Assembly (NCBI RefSeq): GCF_000688235.1
Contig: NZ_JHYO01000022.1
Location: 1-64,000, forward strand
DNA length: 64,000 bases
Source: Terasakiella pusilla DSM 6293
GTDB taxonomy: Bacteria > Pseudomonadota > Alphaproteobacteria > Rhodospirillales > Terasakiellaceae
Direction of reading: 5' to 3'
Below the pieces are notes generated by a model, which was not told where the DNA came from, ran no database searches, and saw only the letters and a list, made by a program, of their open reading frames with translations. This document shows, piece by piece, positions 26,701-35,959 of the stretch (its first letter is position 1; each line of letters starts with the position of its first letter). The translations under genes were made by a program, and so were the position numbers.

Positions 26701-29351
26701 CCGGCTTTGACGCCAACATTCAGGTTAGATGGATGAATGGTCTGGCGGTGAATGACGGTGCGGATATTACCGTTCGGATCGCGGTAACTCATTTCCGATG
26801 TGACGTTGAGGGCGTGTGTTGAGGCGGGGATATCGGCAATGAGATGTTCCGCCATGCCTTTATCATCCAGCTTCAGTGCTGTTTGGCCCAAGGTCCGGCG
26901 CAAGGCCTCCCACGGCTGCAAGCTGGGGGCGCCTTGGTTAAATCTATAGGACGGGTGATCTTTGGGCGTGAAGGCCGCATGGATCTCTTTAAATTCCGTA
27001 CGAAGCTGGACGGGCAGGTCTTTAACGCCGCCGCCTGCCAGATATTGCACGGACAGGTCAAGGGGCAAGGTGGTCGTGCGCACCTGATGGCTGTTCGGTC
27101 CTTTGACAATACCTTTGGTCAGCGGGATCTTAAATTCCTGCACATCAAAAGTGCCGGACAGCAGCGATTGATAATCATCGCTTTTGGCGTCTTTTTTAAG
27201 ATAGATATTATAGGTGCCGAGCTTGGCTGTTTTGGGAATATCCCACGTCGTGAGGGCCGCGCCGGCGGCTGACCAGTTCAGCGGGAAACGAACGCGTTTG
27301 TCTGAGCCTGTATGAACAATTTCCAGAACTTTCCAGTCGTCCATCTTTTCTGGCAAGGCAAATCCATCGCCTTGATGACGGCGCAGAAAGTGCTTCATGG
27401 AAAGGGTTTCACCGGCCCGCAGGAGGCTGCGATCCAAGACAGTGTGACCGATAATAGGTGTTTGTCGGTTATCGGCGCTATGATAGGTCCCCGCAAAACG
27501 CCATGTGGAAATCCCGTCCTTCCAGGAGGAATGAACGAAACTCATATCACCGGCTTTTTCTGCAAAGACAAATAGACCTTTACTATAATCGCCCCAACCG
27601 CTACCGCACTTGCTTTCTTTCAGGGCGTCAGTCGTGAGGACCGCCCCGTCTTTATTGGTGGTGCCTTGCCAAAGCGTCTTGCCGTTACATCCAACGACGC
27701 TCACTGTCGCACCTTCAACAGGGGTCGCATCATTTAGCTGTGTCACCCAGAACAGGGCGTTTTCGCGCCCTCTCTTCATATGAACACTCATATTGGTCAC
27801 AAGCGCCCCTGTTGCCACATACATATATTCGGGCTGTTGTTTATCGGTATGGAGCAGTTCTGCCGCAAGGTTTTTGCTTGCGACTTCAACCACATAAAAG
27901 CCCGGTTCTTCCAGCGGAATGCCGATGACTTCAGTACGGTTCTTGCCTTTGGGGTGCGGGATAGTCAGGGTTTTTTTGGCTGGGGTAGGTGCTGAATTTT
28001 CCTTGAACACACTCATATGGTGATCTTCGTAATCGTCGGTCGAGCGCATATAGGCGATGATCTGTTCACGTACCTGTGCGTTTTCTTCTGATTGATCGGG
28101 GGCAAGGCGCAAGGTGGTGCCGGTCAGACCTTTAATCATATCCTGTAAACGATGGGCAATGCCGGGCTGCGGCGTTGGGGTTTCTGCGGCCTGTATTTTC
28201 AGGTCCGGTTCTAGGTTTCGTACAGTAATGGGCAGGATGGGGCTGTCTTTAAGTTCCAGAATACCGAAACGGCCACTGAATTTTGCCAGCGGCGGATAGT
28301 CACCTGTTGAAATTTCAAGGGCGCTGGTGTCGGTTTCCAGTTTGCTGCCGTCGCTGCTGCGCAAATCTTGCGGGATATCGACTTTAAAGGTGGTGTTCGG
28401 CTCGAAAGGGGGGCGGAACAAGGTATGGCGCGTTACACCGGACACACCGGCGTCGGGTGTGCGCGGTTTGCCTTTACCATCACTCAAAGTGATTTCATGG
28501 GTTTTGCTTGCCTCGACATAGGAACTAAAGAAAAGACGAATATCTCCCAAGGGATCACAGCCTTGTGTTTCATCCTTGCGACGACAGCGCAGGCTGACAG
28601 TGAAAGGTGGACGGACGGTAAAGTTGAAGACTTGATCTTTCGCCGCATCGGATTTTAGGCCGGACGCGGTTTGAATATCTTTGCCCCAGACCAGACTGAC
28701 CTTTTTACCGGCAGGGAAGGCGAGCTTGGCTTTGAGGCCGATCTTTGGCTTGTCTGTCAGGTTGTCGAAAAAATACATGTTGTTGACGACGCGCTTCACC
28801 TCTTCAGGTGCTAAAAATGTCGCATCCACGCGGCTGGCGATACCTTCGACTTCAAAGTATGCGTGTTTCAGAACGGATGCCCGATCCACAGGGGCATTGA
28901 GGGCGAGGATAAAGACCTGATCTTTGTCAATTTCTTTAAAGCCGGATCGGGGCCAACTGGTGAGAACATTAGGGCCACCGGTTGTGAAGCTGTATTTTGA
29001 TTTTCCGGCAAGTTTTTTTCCTGCTTTGGAGGTCAGGTCTTTACGGGCCGTAAAGTCACAGCGTAACCCACCGGGAAGAGGTTTTTTAAACTCATAGGCC
29101 CAGTTTTTTGAATCCACCCATCTGGGTTGCCCAGCTTGTGTGCAATTGGTTGTGAAGGGCGGTTTGCGATCCCGCGGATCACCAAAAGCCACGACGTCCT
29201 CACTAAACCGGATATGAACCTGTTGAGCATTGCGCACATCCCCTTGTGGGGCAAAGGAAGTTACTTTAAACGTTTCAGCAGCCTTGAGTGGCGCTTGGAA
29301 CGCTAAGGTTGTTGCAAGCGTTAACGTACAAAACAGAATCCGCTTTAACAT
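23682..29351 (-). CDS. Bacterial alpha-2-macroglobulin
   Basis: About 1889 residues. The ATG at 29351 has aagga upstream and opens a Sec signal (LFCTLTLATTLAFQ, cut near LKAA); an ATG 69 bp further up has no such support. No lipobox cysteine is seen, unlike the E. coli lipoprotein YfhM. The chain is a string of beta-rich MG domains, with an intact thioester motif CFEQ (Cys1435) in YPYSCFEQTTSK and the alpha-helical thioester domain after it. Such proteins trap attacking proteases in the periplasm, and pairing with PbpC, which would repair the wall, is a widespread arrangement. The gene runs directly into pbpC with a 26-bp overlap. Confidence 0.93.
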   Translation of the reverse strand: MLKRILFCTLTLATTLAFQAPLKAAETFKVTSFAPQGDVRNAQQVHIRFSEDVVAFGDPRDRKPPFTTNCTQAGQPRWVDSKNWAYEFKKPLPGGLRCDFTARKDLTSKAGKKLAGKSKYSFTTGGPNVLTSWPRSGFKEIDKDQVFILALNAPVDRASVLKHAYFEVEGIASRVDATFLAPEEVKRVVNNMYFFDNLTDKPKIGLKAKLAFPAGKKVSLVWGKDIQTASGLKSDAAKDQVFNFTVRPPFTVSLRCRRKDETQGCDPLGDIRLFFSSYVEASKTHEITLSDGKGKPRTPDAGVSGVTRHTLFRPPFEPNTTFKVDIPQDLRSSDGSKLETDTSALEISTGDYPPLAKFSGRFGILELKDSPILPITVRNLEPDLKIQAAETPTPQPGIAHRLQDMIKGLTGTTLRLAPDQSEENAQVREQIIAYMRSTDDYEDHHMSVFKENSAPTPAKKTLTIPHPKGKNRTEVIGIPLEEPGFYVVEVASKNLAAELLHTDKQQPEYMYVATGALVTNMSVHMKRGRENALFWVTQLNDATPVEGATVSVVGCNGKTLWQGTTNKDGAVLTTDALKESKCGSGWGDYSKGLFVFAEKAGDMSFVHSSWKDGISTWRFAGTYHSADNRQTPIIGHTVLDRSLLRAGETLSMKHFLRRHQGDGFALPEKMDDWKVLEIVHTGSDKRVRFPLNWSAAGAALTTWDIPKTAKLGTYNIYLKKDAKSDDYQSLLSGTFDVQEFKIPLTKGIVKGPNSHQVRTTTLPLDLSVQYLAGGGVKDLPVQLRTEFKEIHAAFTPKDHPSYRFNQGAPSLQPWEALRRTLGQTALKLDDKGMAEHLIADIPASTHALNVTSEMSYRDPNGNIRTVIHRQTIHPSNLNVGVKAGDWITKGDALNFSTLVLDLDGKPIAKHPVSLDLVKQEYISHRKKLAGGVYGYEHEVKLTPLGQFCTGVTDENGRFDCKGKTEESGNIYGVAKITDDQGVDVTSHASTWVPGEDRWWFNVADSDQMDILTEKRTFEPGETANVQVRMPFKTAQALVTVEREGVLDYFVQKLDGTAPVVNVPIAGNYAPNAYLSVLAVRGRAGDIKPTAMVDLGRPSFKMGMTEIEVGWQRHRLDVKVETDKPVYEVRDTAKVTVQVTPLNGKPLPQQAELAIVAVDAGLLELKANKSWDLLRGMMGLRGNETETSTAQMQVVGKRHYGQKAVSEGGGGGMSSAREIFDTLLLWRGVVELDENGQAVIDVPLNDSLTKFKIVAIASAGPDQFGTGETSITTTQNLMVFPGIAPLVREGDQIDTPVTLRNTTKEAMDLNVAIKVEGLNLTLPVQNLILPAGETKIVNWDLKIPHNLSHLGYEVKVTAGDKTMDLLRFDQKVIPAHPVRTLQATLSQLNQPLTLSAKRPEGAVEGRGGLRVELSNSLVDAGLGGVIAYMKDYPYSCFEQTTSKALTLDDETAWDQHMSRLDSYQDQQGLVKYFPTMRRGNITLSAYVLATAQERGWQIPAEPKDKIISALKSYVTGRLNHTGRFVDEYRNIIKLQALEALSRYNVATPKMLQSLDIIPKNLPTSALIDWVSILHRVEGIKDGTNLRDQAVNLLRSRIRFDGRIMRFATGTEDNMWWFMVGGNVNANRLVSIALEFKLWPEDHARFIEGALARQEKGHWQQTTANALGALALRKFANVYETEVVTGTTEIKLDTTQEKVVWQADKNTYNSDLPWATTGKEQHLTVDHKGTGAPWASVLSRAALPFSEAFNAGFQIDKTVSAITRRTPDQWSVGDEIRVRLSVTSPAPMTWVVINDPVPAGATIMGRGLGGDSALAQADERSSGNAELSYKEQAFDALRAYYSYAGQGEWSIDYTYRLNTAGTFQLPATRVEALYKPEMFGALPNATLVVHP

Positions 29352-29534
29352 GGAGTGTCCTTTTGCAATCAGGGGATGGGGGAGGATTGAGTGCCTATAG
29401 TGCACCTTATCTTTCCTCATTTTAGAGATGCTGTAAACCTAAAAGCAGGCAAAGTTTTTGCCGTCATAGTTTATGGCGTATGCCTTGTTTTTTACTGACT
29501 TGGAAACCCCGCTTTTGTTGATGCCGCGTGAAGG

Positions 29535-30218
29535 CTAATAAAGGTAGGGGATAAACTTCGCCGTCTTTTTCGAGTAGCTATCGAATTGTGCCCCGTAATG
29601 GTCTTTCAAATAGTCGTCAAGGGCAGGGATATGGTAAAAAATAAACAGCGCCGTAATGAGAAGAGGGATGAAAAAGGCAAAAACGCAAGCGGCAAGCATT
29701 GCCCAACCGGTAAAGAGGATGCTGTCTCCCAAATAATTGATATGCATGGATTTAGAAAATAAGCCGCGTGTATAAAGACGTCCTTTGTTGCGAGGATCTT
29801 TCTTCCAGATATGTCTTTGTAGTTCGGAGCCTGTATTTAGAAAAGAGCCGACCAATATTAAATCAATGGCAAATAAATCCATTGCGTCAAGCGGTGATGG
29901 TTCTGAGGAAAAGAGGCCGCTGCCAAGGAGCAGAAAACCGATCTCGAAGAACGCCATAAATAAGCTTAAGCCAATACCTTCTGAAAGGGCGACTTTACGT
30001 TTTAATAAAACAAACAACGTCACCATGTGGCGGGCACCATATAGGGCGGCGCATAAGGCCAATATCTGGGTGCGCTGTGGATTGGGCCATTGGTAAAATG
30101 ATCCAAAAGCCAGAATGAGACAAGTCGCTACGGATAAGGCGTGTAGAAAGGCAAAGATCGCTTTTTCTTTGAGGGAAGAGGCATGGGTGCGAAAGACACC
30201 GCCATAGCTTTTCTGCAT
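29535..30218 (-). CDS. Isoprenylcysteine methyltransferase-like membrane protein
   Basis: 227 residues with five or six hydrophobic segments (about 18-40, 52-72, 80-100, 112-130, 160-195). The C-terminal part (INYLGDSILFTGWAM, then a conserved HYGAQFDSYSKKTAKFIPYLY ending) fits the isoprenylcysteine carboxyl methyltransferase/DUF1295/NnrU-like group of membrane methyltransferases and reductases. The substrate is unknown. It stands apart from its neighbours, 183 bp after the alpha-2-macroglobulin start and before the terminator of the ene-reductase gene. Start at the ATG with aggt upstream. Confidence 0.7.
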   Translation of the reverse strand: MQKSYGGVFRTHASSLKEKAIFAFLHALSVATCLILAFGSFYQWPNPQRTQILALCAALYGARHMVTLFVLLKRKVALSEGIGLSLFMAFFEIGFLLLGSGLFSSEPSPLDAMDLFAIDLILVGSFLNTGSELQRHIWKKDPRNKGRLYTRGLFSKSMHINYLGDSILFTGWAMLAACVFAFFIPLLITALFIFYHIPALDDYLKDHYGAQFDSYSKKTAKFIPYLY

Positions 30219-30308
30219 TTTGCGACCTGCACTGTATTTGTAGGAAAAAGAGGTTTAAAGCCGAATATTACTCTTTTTTGTTTGGGATCTTCCAGTCTTA
30301 ACTATTGT

Positions 30309-30370
30309 TAAAAAAAGACCCGTTTCCCGATCCGACAACAGGGAGGTGAAGCCGGATGAGAAAACGGGTC
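30309..30370 (-). terminator. Terminator of the ene-reductase gene
   Basis: Read on the minus strand, gacccgtttt (30370-30361) pairs with aaacgggtc (30325-30317) and is followed by seven T. The loop holds a second nested stem (atccg/cggat). It lies 12 bp downstream of the reductase stop codon. A textbook Rho-independent terminator. Confidence 0.85.
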
Positions 30371-30382
30371 AGGAGGGGCTGT

Positions 30383-31480
30383 TTATTTTTGAAGGGCGGG
30401 ATAATCCGTATAGCCTTTGTCGTTTCCTCCAAACAATGTGTCCCGGTCAAGTGGGCTTAGGTCCAATTGATGTTGTAAGCGATAAGGCAGGTCCGGGTTG
30501 GCGATAAAAGGACGGCCAAAGGCCACAAGGTCAGCAAGCTTGTCGGCAAGAATTTGGTTGCCCCGTTCCTTGGTATATTTGCCTGCAACGATGATTGTAC
30601 CGCTGTAGACAGCGCGCAAGTCACGACGGAAACGTTCGGGGATGGTCGGCGCATCATCCCAATCGGCTTCAGACAGGTGAATATAGCTGATGCCGAGTTT
30701 TTCCAGTTCGACAGCGGCTTTCAGGATTGTGTCGATAATTTCAGGATCATTCATGTTGCGCTGGGTGATGAAGGGGGACAGGCGCACGCCGACGCTATGG
30801 GCGCCGATTTCCTCGCAAATCGCTTGAGCGACGTTGAGGAGAAAACGGATGCGGTTTTCTTGGCTGCCACCATATTCATCGCTACGGTGGTTTGATGTTT
30901 GTCTGAGGAATTGATCAATCAGATAGCCGTTTGCCCCATGAATTTCGACCCCGTCGAAGCCAGCTTCAATGGCGTTGCGTGCAGCCTGCACATAATCTTG
31001 CTCAATTTGTTTAATCTCTTCACGTTCTAGGGCGCGTGGAAGGGGGCTATCGACCATTTCACCCACGCCTGTTTCAGGGTTGACGACCCAGACTTGGGCG
31101 TCTGGGGACAGGGCGCTGGGGGCAACCGGTTTACCGTCGTCATGGAAGCTTTCGTGGCTCATGCGGCCCACATGCCACAGTTGGGAAAAGATACGCCCGC
31201 CTGCTTCGTGGACCTTTGAGGTGACGGTCTTCCAGCCTTTGATTTGGTCAGCGGTGAAAATCCCCGGCGTGAAGGAATAGCCTTTACCTTGCGGGGAAAT
31301 TTGCGTGGCTTCAGAAATGATCAGGCCCGTGCTGGCGCGTTGGGCGTAATAGGCGGCCATCATCTCGTTGGGGATGTCACCGGGTTGTGTGGTTCTGGCG
31401 CGTGTCATCGGGGCCATGACAATGCGGTTGGGGAGGGTATTGTCCCCAAGTTGATAGGGGGTGAAAAGGGGATCGGTCAT
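30383..31480 (-). CDS. nemA: Old Yellow Enzyme-type ene-reductase
   Basis: A 365-residue FMN-dependent NADPH ene-reductase. The N-terminal LFTPYQLGDNTLPNRIVMAPMTRAR and later GFDGVEIHGANGYLIDQFL, with the His/Asn substrate pair in HGAN, are diagnostic; the C-terminal GRPFIANPDLPYRL is also typical. The family reduces activated C=C bonds, nitrate esters and N-ethylmaleimide and takes part in electrophile detoxification. The ATG at 31480 is preferred because aaggaa precedes it. It is divergent from a LysR regulator 114 bp away, which probably controls it, and it ends in a strong terminator. Confidence 0.93.
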   Translation of the reverse strand: MTDPLFTPYQLGDNTLPNRIVMAPMTRARTTQPGDIPNEMMAAYYAQRASTGLIISEATQISPQGKGYSFTPGIFTADQIKGWKTVTSKVHEAGGRIFSQLWHVGRMSHESFHDDGKPVAPSALSPDAQVWVVNPETGVGEMVDSPLPRALEREEIKQIEQDYVQAARNAIEAGFDGVEIHGANGYLIDQFLRQTSNHRSDEYGGSQENRIRFLLNVAQAICEEIGAHSVGVRLSPFITQRNMNDPEIIDTILKAAVELEKLGISYIHLSEADWDDAPTIPERFRRDLRAVYSGTIIVAGKYTKERGNQILADKLADLVAFGRPFIANPDLPYRLQHQLDLSPLDRDTLFGGNDKGYTDYPALQK

Positions 31481-31594
31481 CTTCAAATTCCTTGTCATCA
31501 GAAAGGGGAATATTTGCTTGACGACAGAATGTCATTTACCGATCATGTAAACAATTAAGTGTTTTTTGAAATTATAATTTGGATTTGCCGAATA

Positions 31595-32506
31595 ATGTTT
31601 CTAGAGAATTTGGCCCTTTTTCAACGGATTGTTGAAAAAGGCGGTTTGGCGGCCGCGGGGCGGGAAATGGGATTGTCACCTGCCACGGTGACGGAGCGTT
31701 TAAACGCGTTGGAAAGTTATTACGGGGCGACCTTGCTTAAACGAACAACGCGGGCCATCCATGTCACCGAAGAAGGGCGCACACTTCTGGACGGGGCCGC
31801 CCGTTTGCTGGCCGAAGCGGAGGAGTTGGAGGCGAGAATAAAAAAGGGCGTGGACCAAATTTCCGGTCCGATCCGTGTCAGTGCGCCTTTTGATTTGGGG
31901 CGCAACCGTGTCGCGCCTTTAATTGATCGTTTTTTATGCGTTTATCCCAATGTCACTGTCGATCTTCTGTTGTCAGATCAATATAACGACATGACGGGGG
32001 AAGGGATTGATTTTGCCGTTCGCTTTGGCTCTTTGCAAAGCAGTTCGTTAAAAATTAAAAAGATTGGTAGCAACAGCCGTATTCCCTGTGCCACCCCGCA
32101 ATATATTGAAGAGTTTGGCGCACCCCAGTCACCGGCTGATCTGGAAAAACATAATTGCCTGGTGATGCGATTTGGACAGAACATTGATAACGAATGGCCC
32201 TTTAATGTGGACGGTCGTATCATCAAAATTCCGGTAAATGGGAACCGTATGTGTAACGATGGGGAGTTGGTGCGCGAATGGTGTTTGGCGGGATATGGCA
32301 TCGCCTACAAATCCGATTGGGATATTAAGGAGGATCTGGACGCAGGGCGTCTTATTCCCTTGTTGCAAGACTATCTTGTTGCCCCGTCGCAAATACAGAT
32401 CATTTATCCGCCATCGCCTGTTATGGCGCGCCGGGTACGGATGTTAATGGATTATATCGCGGACCAAATGCGGGCAGATCAGCCCGCGTTGGATCACCGG
32501 GGTTAA
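31595..32506 (+). CDS. LysR family transcriptional regulator
   Basis: About 303 residues. N-terminal winged helix (LENLALFQRIVEKGGLAAAG, recognition region SPATVTERLNALE) and the periplasmic-binding-protein-like effector domain from about residue 90. The ATG at 31595 fits family length; an upstream in-frame start at 31559 would add 12 atypical residues. LysR proteins usually regulate the divergent gene, here the ene-reductase, in response to a small co-inducer, possibly an electrophile. The inducer is not visible from the sequence. Confidence 0.92.
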   Translation: MFLENLALFQRIVEKGGLAAAGREMGLSPATVTERLNALESYYGATLLKRTTRAIHVTEEGRTLLDGAARLLAEAEELEARIKKGVDQISGPIRVSAPFDLGRNRVAPLIDRFLCVYPNVTVDLLLSDQYNDMTGEGIDFAVRFGSLQSSSLKIKKIGSNSRIPCATPQYIEEFGAPQSPADLEKHNCLVMRFGQNIDNEWPFNVDGRIIKIPVNGNRMCNDGELVREWCLAGYGIAYKSDWDIKEDLDAGRLIPLLQDYLVAPSQIQIIYPPSPVMARRVRMLMDYIADQMRADQPALDHRG

Positions 32507-32520
32507 AAAAAGGTATGGAA

Positions 32521-32733
32521 ATGACTTTAAAATCATCACGTTTGTTCTGGGGGAGCCTTGTGCTCTTGGGGCTTGCTGGACTTTGTCAGCTGATGGAACG
32601 CACATTTTATGGCGGGCTGGATGAAAACGGGGTTTTGCAAGAGAGCTTTTTTCTGCCGCTAAGCGTGATGCTTGGCATCGTGGGCTTGGTGCTTTTGTTG
32701 GCAAGTGTGTTTCGCTATATTTTTCGTAAGTGA
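32521..32733 (+). CDS. DUF3955-type small membrane protein
   Basis: About 70 residues with two transmembrane segments (about 6-24 and 45-65) joined by a short loop with ERTFYGGLDENGVLQESFFLPL. The pattern matches the DUF3955 family of small inner-membrane proteins of unknown function. The ATG at 32521 has aaagg at the right distance; one six bases earlier lies too close to it. It is only 14 bp after the LysR stop and may be co-transcribed. Confidence 0.75.
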   Translation: MTLKSSRLFWGSLVLLGLAGLCQLMERTFYGGLDENGVLQESFFLPLSVMLGIVGLVLLLASVFRYIFRK

Positions 32734-32769
32734 AAAAGGTAAAGGGGGCTGTGGTGGCCCCCTTTATAT

Positions 32770-33774
32770 TCAATAAAAACCCTTTAAGACGTTTTTGCCA
32801 ATGACACGTCCGGTTTCTTGCAGTCTGTGTGCTTCGCTCAGTGTATCGACGCTGATGGAACCAAGATTGGCTGTGACGGTTGAAAGCAAGGTTCCGTTAT
32901 CCAGCATTTCTGAGATGCGGGTCAGGATGTTATGTTGCTGATCGATGTCATCTGTATTGAACATGGATCGGGTAAACATAAACTCCCACGCAAAACGCAG
33001 TGCTTTTTGTTTGCCTGCTTTGATATCCAAGGTCACGGGATCATCAATAAATGCAATGGTGCCGCGGGGTTTGATCAAGCTTATAATCGCCTTTAAATGT
33101 CCATCCGTACCTGTGAGGGCGGCAACATACTTGGGGGAAAGGTTGAGGCTGGCGATCTGTCCATCCAAAGGTTTGCGGTGATTGATGACGTGATCAGCCC
33201 CCATCTTTTTGACCCAATCAATTGTATCGGGGCGCGATGCCGTTGCAATGACTGTGAGTTTCGTCAAGGTTTTTGCCAACTGGATGAGCAGGGAGCCAAC
33301 GCCGCCTGCGCCGCCAATAACCAGCAAGGATTCCCCTTCGCCGCCATTTTCTGTAACGCCAAGGCTATCAAACAATAGTTCCCATGCCGTCAGGGCGGTC
33401 AGGGGGTGGCCTGCGGCTTCGGCAAAATCAAGTGTCTTTGGTTTTTTGCCGACGATCCGTTCATCAACGACATGTACGGCAGAGTTGGTGCCGGGGCGGG
33501 TGATGTCACCGGCGTAGAAGACTTCATCGCCAACTTTAAATCGGCTGGTGGCGGTGCCAACTTTGGTGACAATACCGGCAGCGTCATAGCCCAAAACCTT
33601 TGGGGTGTCTTCGGGCATGACGTTGGCGCGTAATTTGGTGTCGACGGGGTTCATCGAGACACCGTGGATTTCGACCTCAAGGTCATAAGGACCAAGGGGG
33701 GCGGGCTCTTGTTCAAATTCAATAAACTTAGCAGCGGCAACGGTGCCAGCTTTTGCGTATCCAATGGCTTTCAT
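32770..33774 (-). CDS. Zinc-type alcohol dehydrogenase/quinone oxidoreductase family protein
   Basis: A 334-residue MDR-superfamily enzyme of the ZADH/quinone oxidoreductase branch. The N-terminal GroES-like domain begins MKAIGYAK and has [12 protein letters not shown] and [10 protein letters not shown]; the Rossmann domain has [17 protein letters not shown] for NADPH. Catalytic zinc ligands are lacking, as in quinone reductases. The start at 33774 is chosen because aggac precedes it and the protein then begins as the family does. It probably reduces quinones or enones. No operon partners. Confidence 0.9.
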   Translation of the reverse strand: MKAIGYAKAGTVAAAKFIEFEQEPAPLGPYDLEVEIHGVSMNPVDTKLRANVMPEDTPKVLGYDAAGIVTKVGTATSRFKVGDEVFYAGDITRPGTNSAVHVVDERIVGKKPKTLDFAEAAGHPLTALTAWELLFDSLGVTENGGEGESLLVIGGAGGVGSLLIQLAKTLTKLTVIATASRPDTIDWVKKMGADHVINHRKPLDGQIASLNLSPKYVAALTGTDGHLKAIISLIKPRGTIAFIDDPVTLDIKAGKQKALRFAWEFMFTRSMFNTDDIDQQHNILTRISEMLDNGTLLSTVTANLGSISVDTLSEAHRLQETGRVIGKNVLKGFY

Positions 33775-34000
33775 GTTTTGTCCTATCAAGTGAGGGGCGC
33801 TTTGGGAAAAGCGGATAGGTACTTTTAACATTTCAGATAAGCTTGATAATTGGTGTATTTTTGAAAAATTAATTCGGAAAATACGAAAGATAAAGACCTG
33901 TTCGGGTTTTCTTTCCAGATACAGTTGGAAAACGATCTCTAAGTGCTACATAAGTGAGGTGGTCGTAATCTTTAAAAGTCTTTTTAAATCAAGGGTTAAT

Positions 34001-34897
34001 ATGCTTAAGTTCTCTATTCTTAGTGGTTTTATATTATTGTTTTCCGGCTCAGTTTTAGCAGAAGCAAGCGGGCCAGACTTTTTTCAGGTGCGTGAGGGGG
34101 AGGTGGCAACCGTCTTCGATCAACCGGATAGCAGATCACACAAGATTGCCAGTCTCTATAGCTGGGATGGTGCGCTGGTGAATAAAGGTTGTCAGGGCGG
34201 TGCGTCGTTCGCTGAGTGGCAAAAAATGTCAGCTCAACAACGGGTGAAAGACGCAGCGGAACGCTGGTGTCACATCGAAAACGACGGTTTACAAGGTTGG
34301 GTGGCGAATACCAAGTTGCGGGAGAGCGCTGCCGCTACGGCCCCGACTTTTGCTTGTGAGGGGGACCAAATGTCACAAGTGGAAAAGCTGATTTGTAATG
34401 ATCCTGATTTGATGGCCCGTGACCAAAAAATGGATGCTGTCTTTAAGAAAGCAGTGAGTAGAGCCCAAGCATTGGATGAGGGCGCAAGTCAGGCGGTCAA
34501 GACGCTTCAGGCCTATCAGCGGGGCTGGATTAAAGGCCGGAACGAGTGTTGGAAAGCGGCCGATGCCGTGAAAAACTGCGTACAAGATACTTATGACCGG
34601 CGAATTGCTCTGTTGGCGGGGCAATGGATGTTAGCGCACCCCTTCGCGGTGTATCACTACGTTTGTGAAGATATTAAAGCCAATAAGTTTCAGGCAACAT
34701 TTTACGATACCTTCCCCTTGGGGAGTGTCGCAATCGAGTATGGTGATGCCCGGGAAATCTTGGTTGCAACGCCGGCAGCAAGTGGCAGCAAATACACCGG
34801 GAATGCCGGTAAAGTTTTTTGGAGTAAAGGTCAGGAAGCAACCTTTATCTGGGATCAAATGAAGCCTGCACAGTCATGTGTGGTTCAGGCGGATTGA
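34001..34897 (+). CDS. Exported SH3/LprI/MliC-type protein
   Basis: 298 residues from the ATG at 34001 (aaggg upstream), beginning with a Sec signal (FSILSGFILLFSGSVLA, cut before EAS). Three parts can be seen: an SH3-like segment (about 20-105, EVATVFDQPDSRSHKIASL and GLQGWVANTKL); a cysteine-containing LprI/DUF1311 segment (about 110-205, FACEGDQMSQVEKLICNDPDLMARD with C-x-C pairs later); and a C-terminal MliC-like lysozyme-inhibitor segment (about 210-298, YVCEDIKANKFQATFYDTFPLGSVAIEY). Proteins of this kind bind C-type lysozyme in the periplasm. The combination in one chain is less usual; the inhibitor role is inferred. Confidence 0.75.
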   Translation: MLKFSILSGFILLFSGSVLAEASGPDFFQVREGEVATVFDQPDSRSHKIASLYSWDGALVNKGCQGGASFAEWQKMSAQQRVKDAAERWCHIENDGLQGWVANTKLRESAAATAPTFACEGDQMSQVEKLICNDPDLMARDQKMDAVFKKAVSRAQALDEGASQAVKTLQAYQRGWIKGRNECWKAADAVKNCVQDTYDRRIALLAGQWMLAHPFAVYHYVCEDIKANKFQATFYDTFPLGSVAIEYGDAREILVATPAASGSKYTGNAGKVFWSKGQEATFIWDQMKPAQSCVVQAD

Positions 34898-34925
34898 GGA
34901 TTGGCATGCAGAGGGACTGGAAGGT

Positions 34926-35420
34926 CTATTCCAGCTTTTCCAGTCCTTTGAGAAAGAGATTCCTGAGTTTGTGCATTTCTTCTTGGCTGAAGGTTTCGCC
35001 CAGAATTTGACGGTCCCCGATGGAGACGGCTTCCATCGCTTGTGCAGCGGCGTCTTCACCGCTTTTTGTCAGCTTGACCAGTTTGCTGCGTTTGTCTGTT
35101 TCATGCCAGACCCGTTCGATATAGCCATGTTCTTCCAGACTTTTGAGGAGCTTTGTCATCCCGCCGGAGGTAAGTAGGGCGGATTTATAAAGTTCCGTTG
35201 GCGTCAATTGGCGTGGATGGGGCAGGGCGCGCAGGGTGGTCAGGACTTCAAAGGCGGCGTGAGTGAGACCTAGAGGGGCCAGTTTTTCCTTAGCCTTGTT
35301 CATGATCAGGTCATTCATGCGGATCAGACACATAATCACATCATTTTCAACGCAGGACACCTCCGGCCAATGGGCGTCGATCAGGCTGAGTAATTGTTTA
35401 ATGGCATATTTGTCTGTCAT
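34926..35420 (-). CDS. MarR family transcriptional regulator
   Basis: 164 residues with the MarR winged-helix layout: helices for dimerisation at both ends, DNA recognition helix in TPTELYKSALLTSGGMTKLLKSLEEHGYI and the wing residues DKRSKLVKLT. It is transcribed away from the PACE efflux gene at 35511, with a 90-bp intergenic region, so repression of that pump, relieved by a drug-like ligand, is the likely function. Confidence 0.9.
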   Translation of the reverse strand: MTDKYAIKQLLSLIDAHWPEVSCVENDVIMCLIRMNDLIMNKAKEKLAPLGLTHAAFEVLTTLRALPHPRQLTPTELYKSALLTSGGMTKLLKSLEEHGYIERVWHETDKRSKLVKLTKSGEDAAAQAMEAVSIGDRQILGETFSQEEMHKLRNLFLKGLEKLE

Positions 35421-35510
35421 TGTGCCTCCTGAAAGCCACTATAAATCTTTCTTGCAAGATAGGTAGGTTTAATTTATCTATCTGGAAAGCTTTCTAGTGA
35501 GGTATGGGAA

Positions 35511-35951
35511 ATGAGAACGCTTTCGGATCGTATCCGACATACAATGATGTTTGAGATTATGGCAATCTTGCTAACCACCTTTTTAGGTGGGTGGATTACG
35601 GGGCTGGAAATGGCCGAGATCGGTATGCTGGGTGTGTTCTTCAGTCTCATTGCGATGACGTGGAATTTGATCTTTAATTATCTCTTTGATCTCTGGAACA
35701 ATAAATACCGTGATGCGCAGGCCAAGACAGTTATTTTGCGGGTTATTCACGCCAGTATTTTTGAAGGGGTGCTGTTTGTCATTGGCATTTTCCTCACCAT
35801 GTGGTGGCTGGAGGTCGGCCTTTGGTATGCGATCATTCTGGACGCCGGGTTGTCCTTGTTCTTTTTGGTCTATGCGTTTTTATTTAACTGGGGCTACGAT
35901 ATTGTGTTCCCCATCCCACAGTCGACACAAGAAGAAGTCCCGGCGCAGTAA
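35511..35951 (+). CDS. PACE family multidrug/biocide efflux transporter
   Basis: 146 residues with four transmembrane helices in two tandem bacterial-transmembrane-pair repeats. Repeat one includes RTLSDRIRHTMMFEIMAILL and WNLIFNYLFDLWNN; repeat two includes RVIHASIFEGVLFVIGIFLT and LFFLVYAFLFNWGYD. These match the PACE family, which exports compounds such as chlorhexidine using the proton gradient. Divergent from a MarR repressor. Length is right for the family. Substrate unknown. Confidence 0.9.
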   Translation: MRTLSDRIRHTMMFEIMAILLTTFLGGWITGLEMAEIGMLGVFFSLIAMTWNLIFNYLFDLWNNKYRDAQAKTVILRVIHASIFEGVLFVIGIFLTMWWLEVGLWYAIILDAGLSLFFLVYAFLFNWGYDIVFPIPQSTQEEVPAQ

Positions 35952-35959
35952 GAGGCTAT

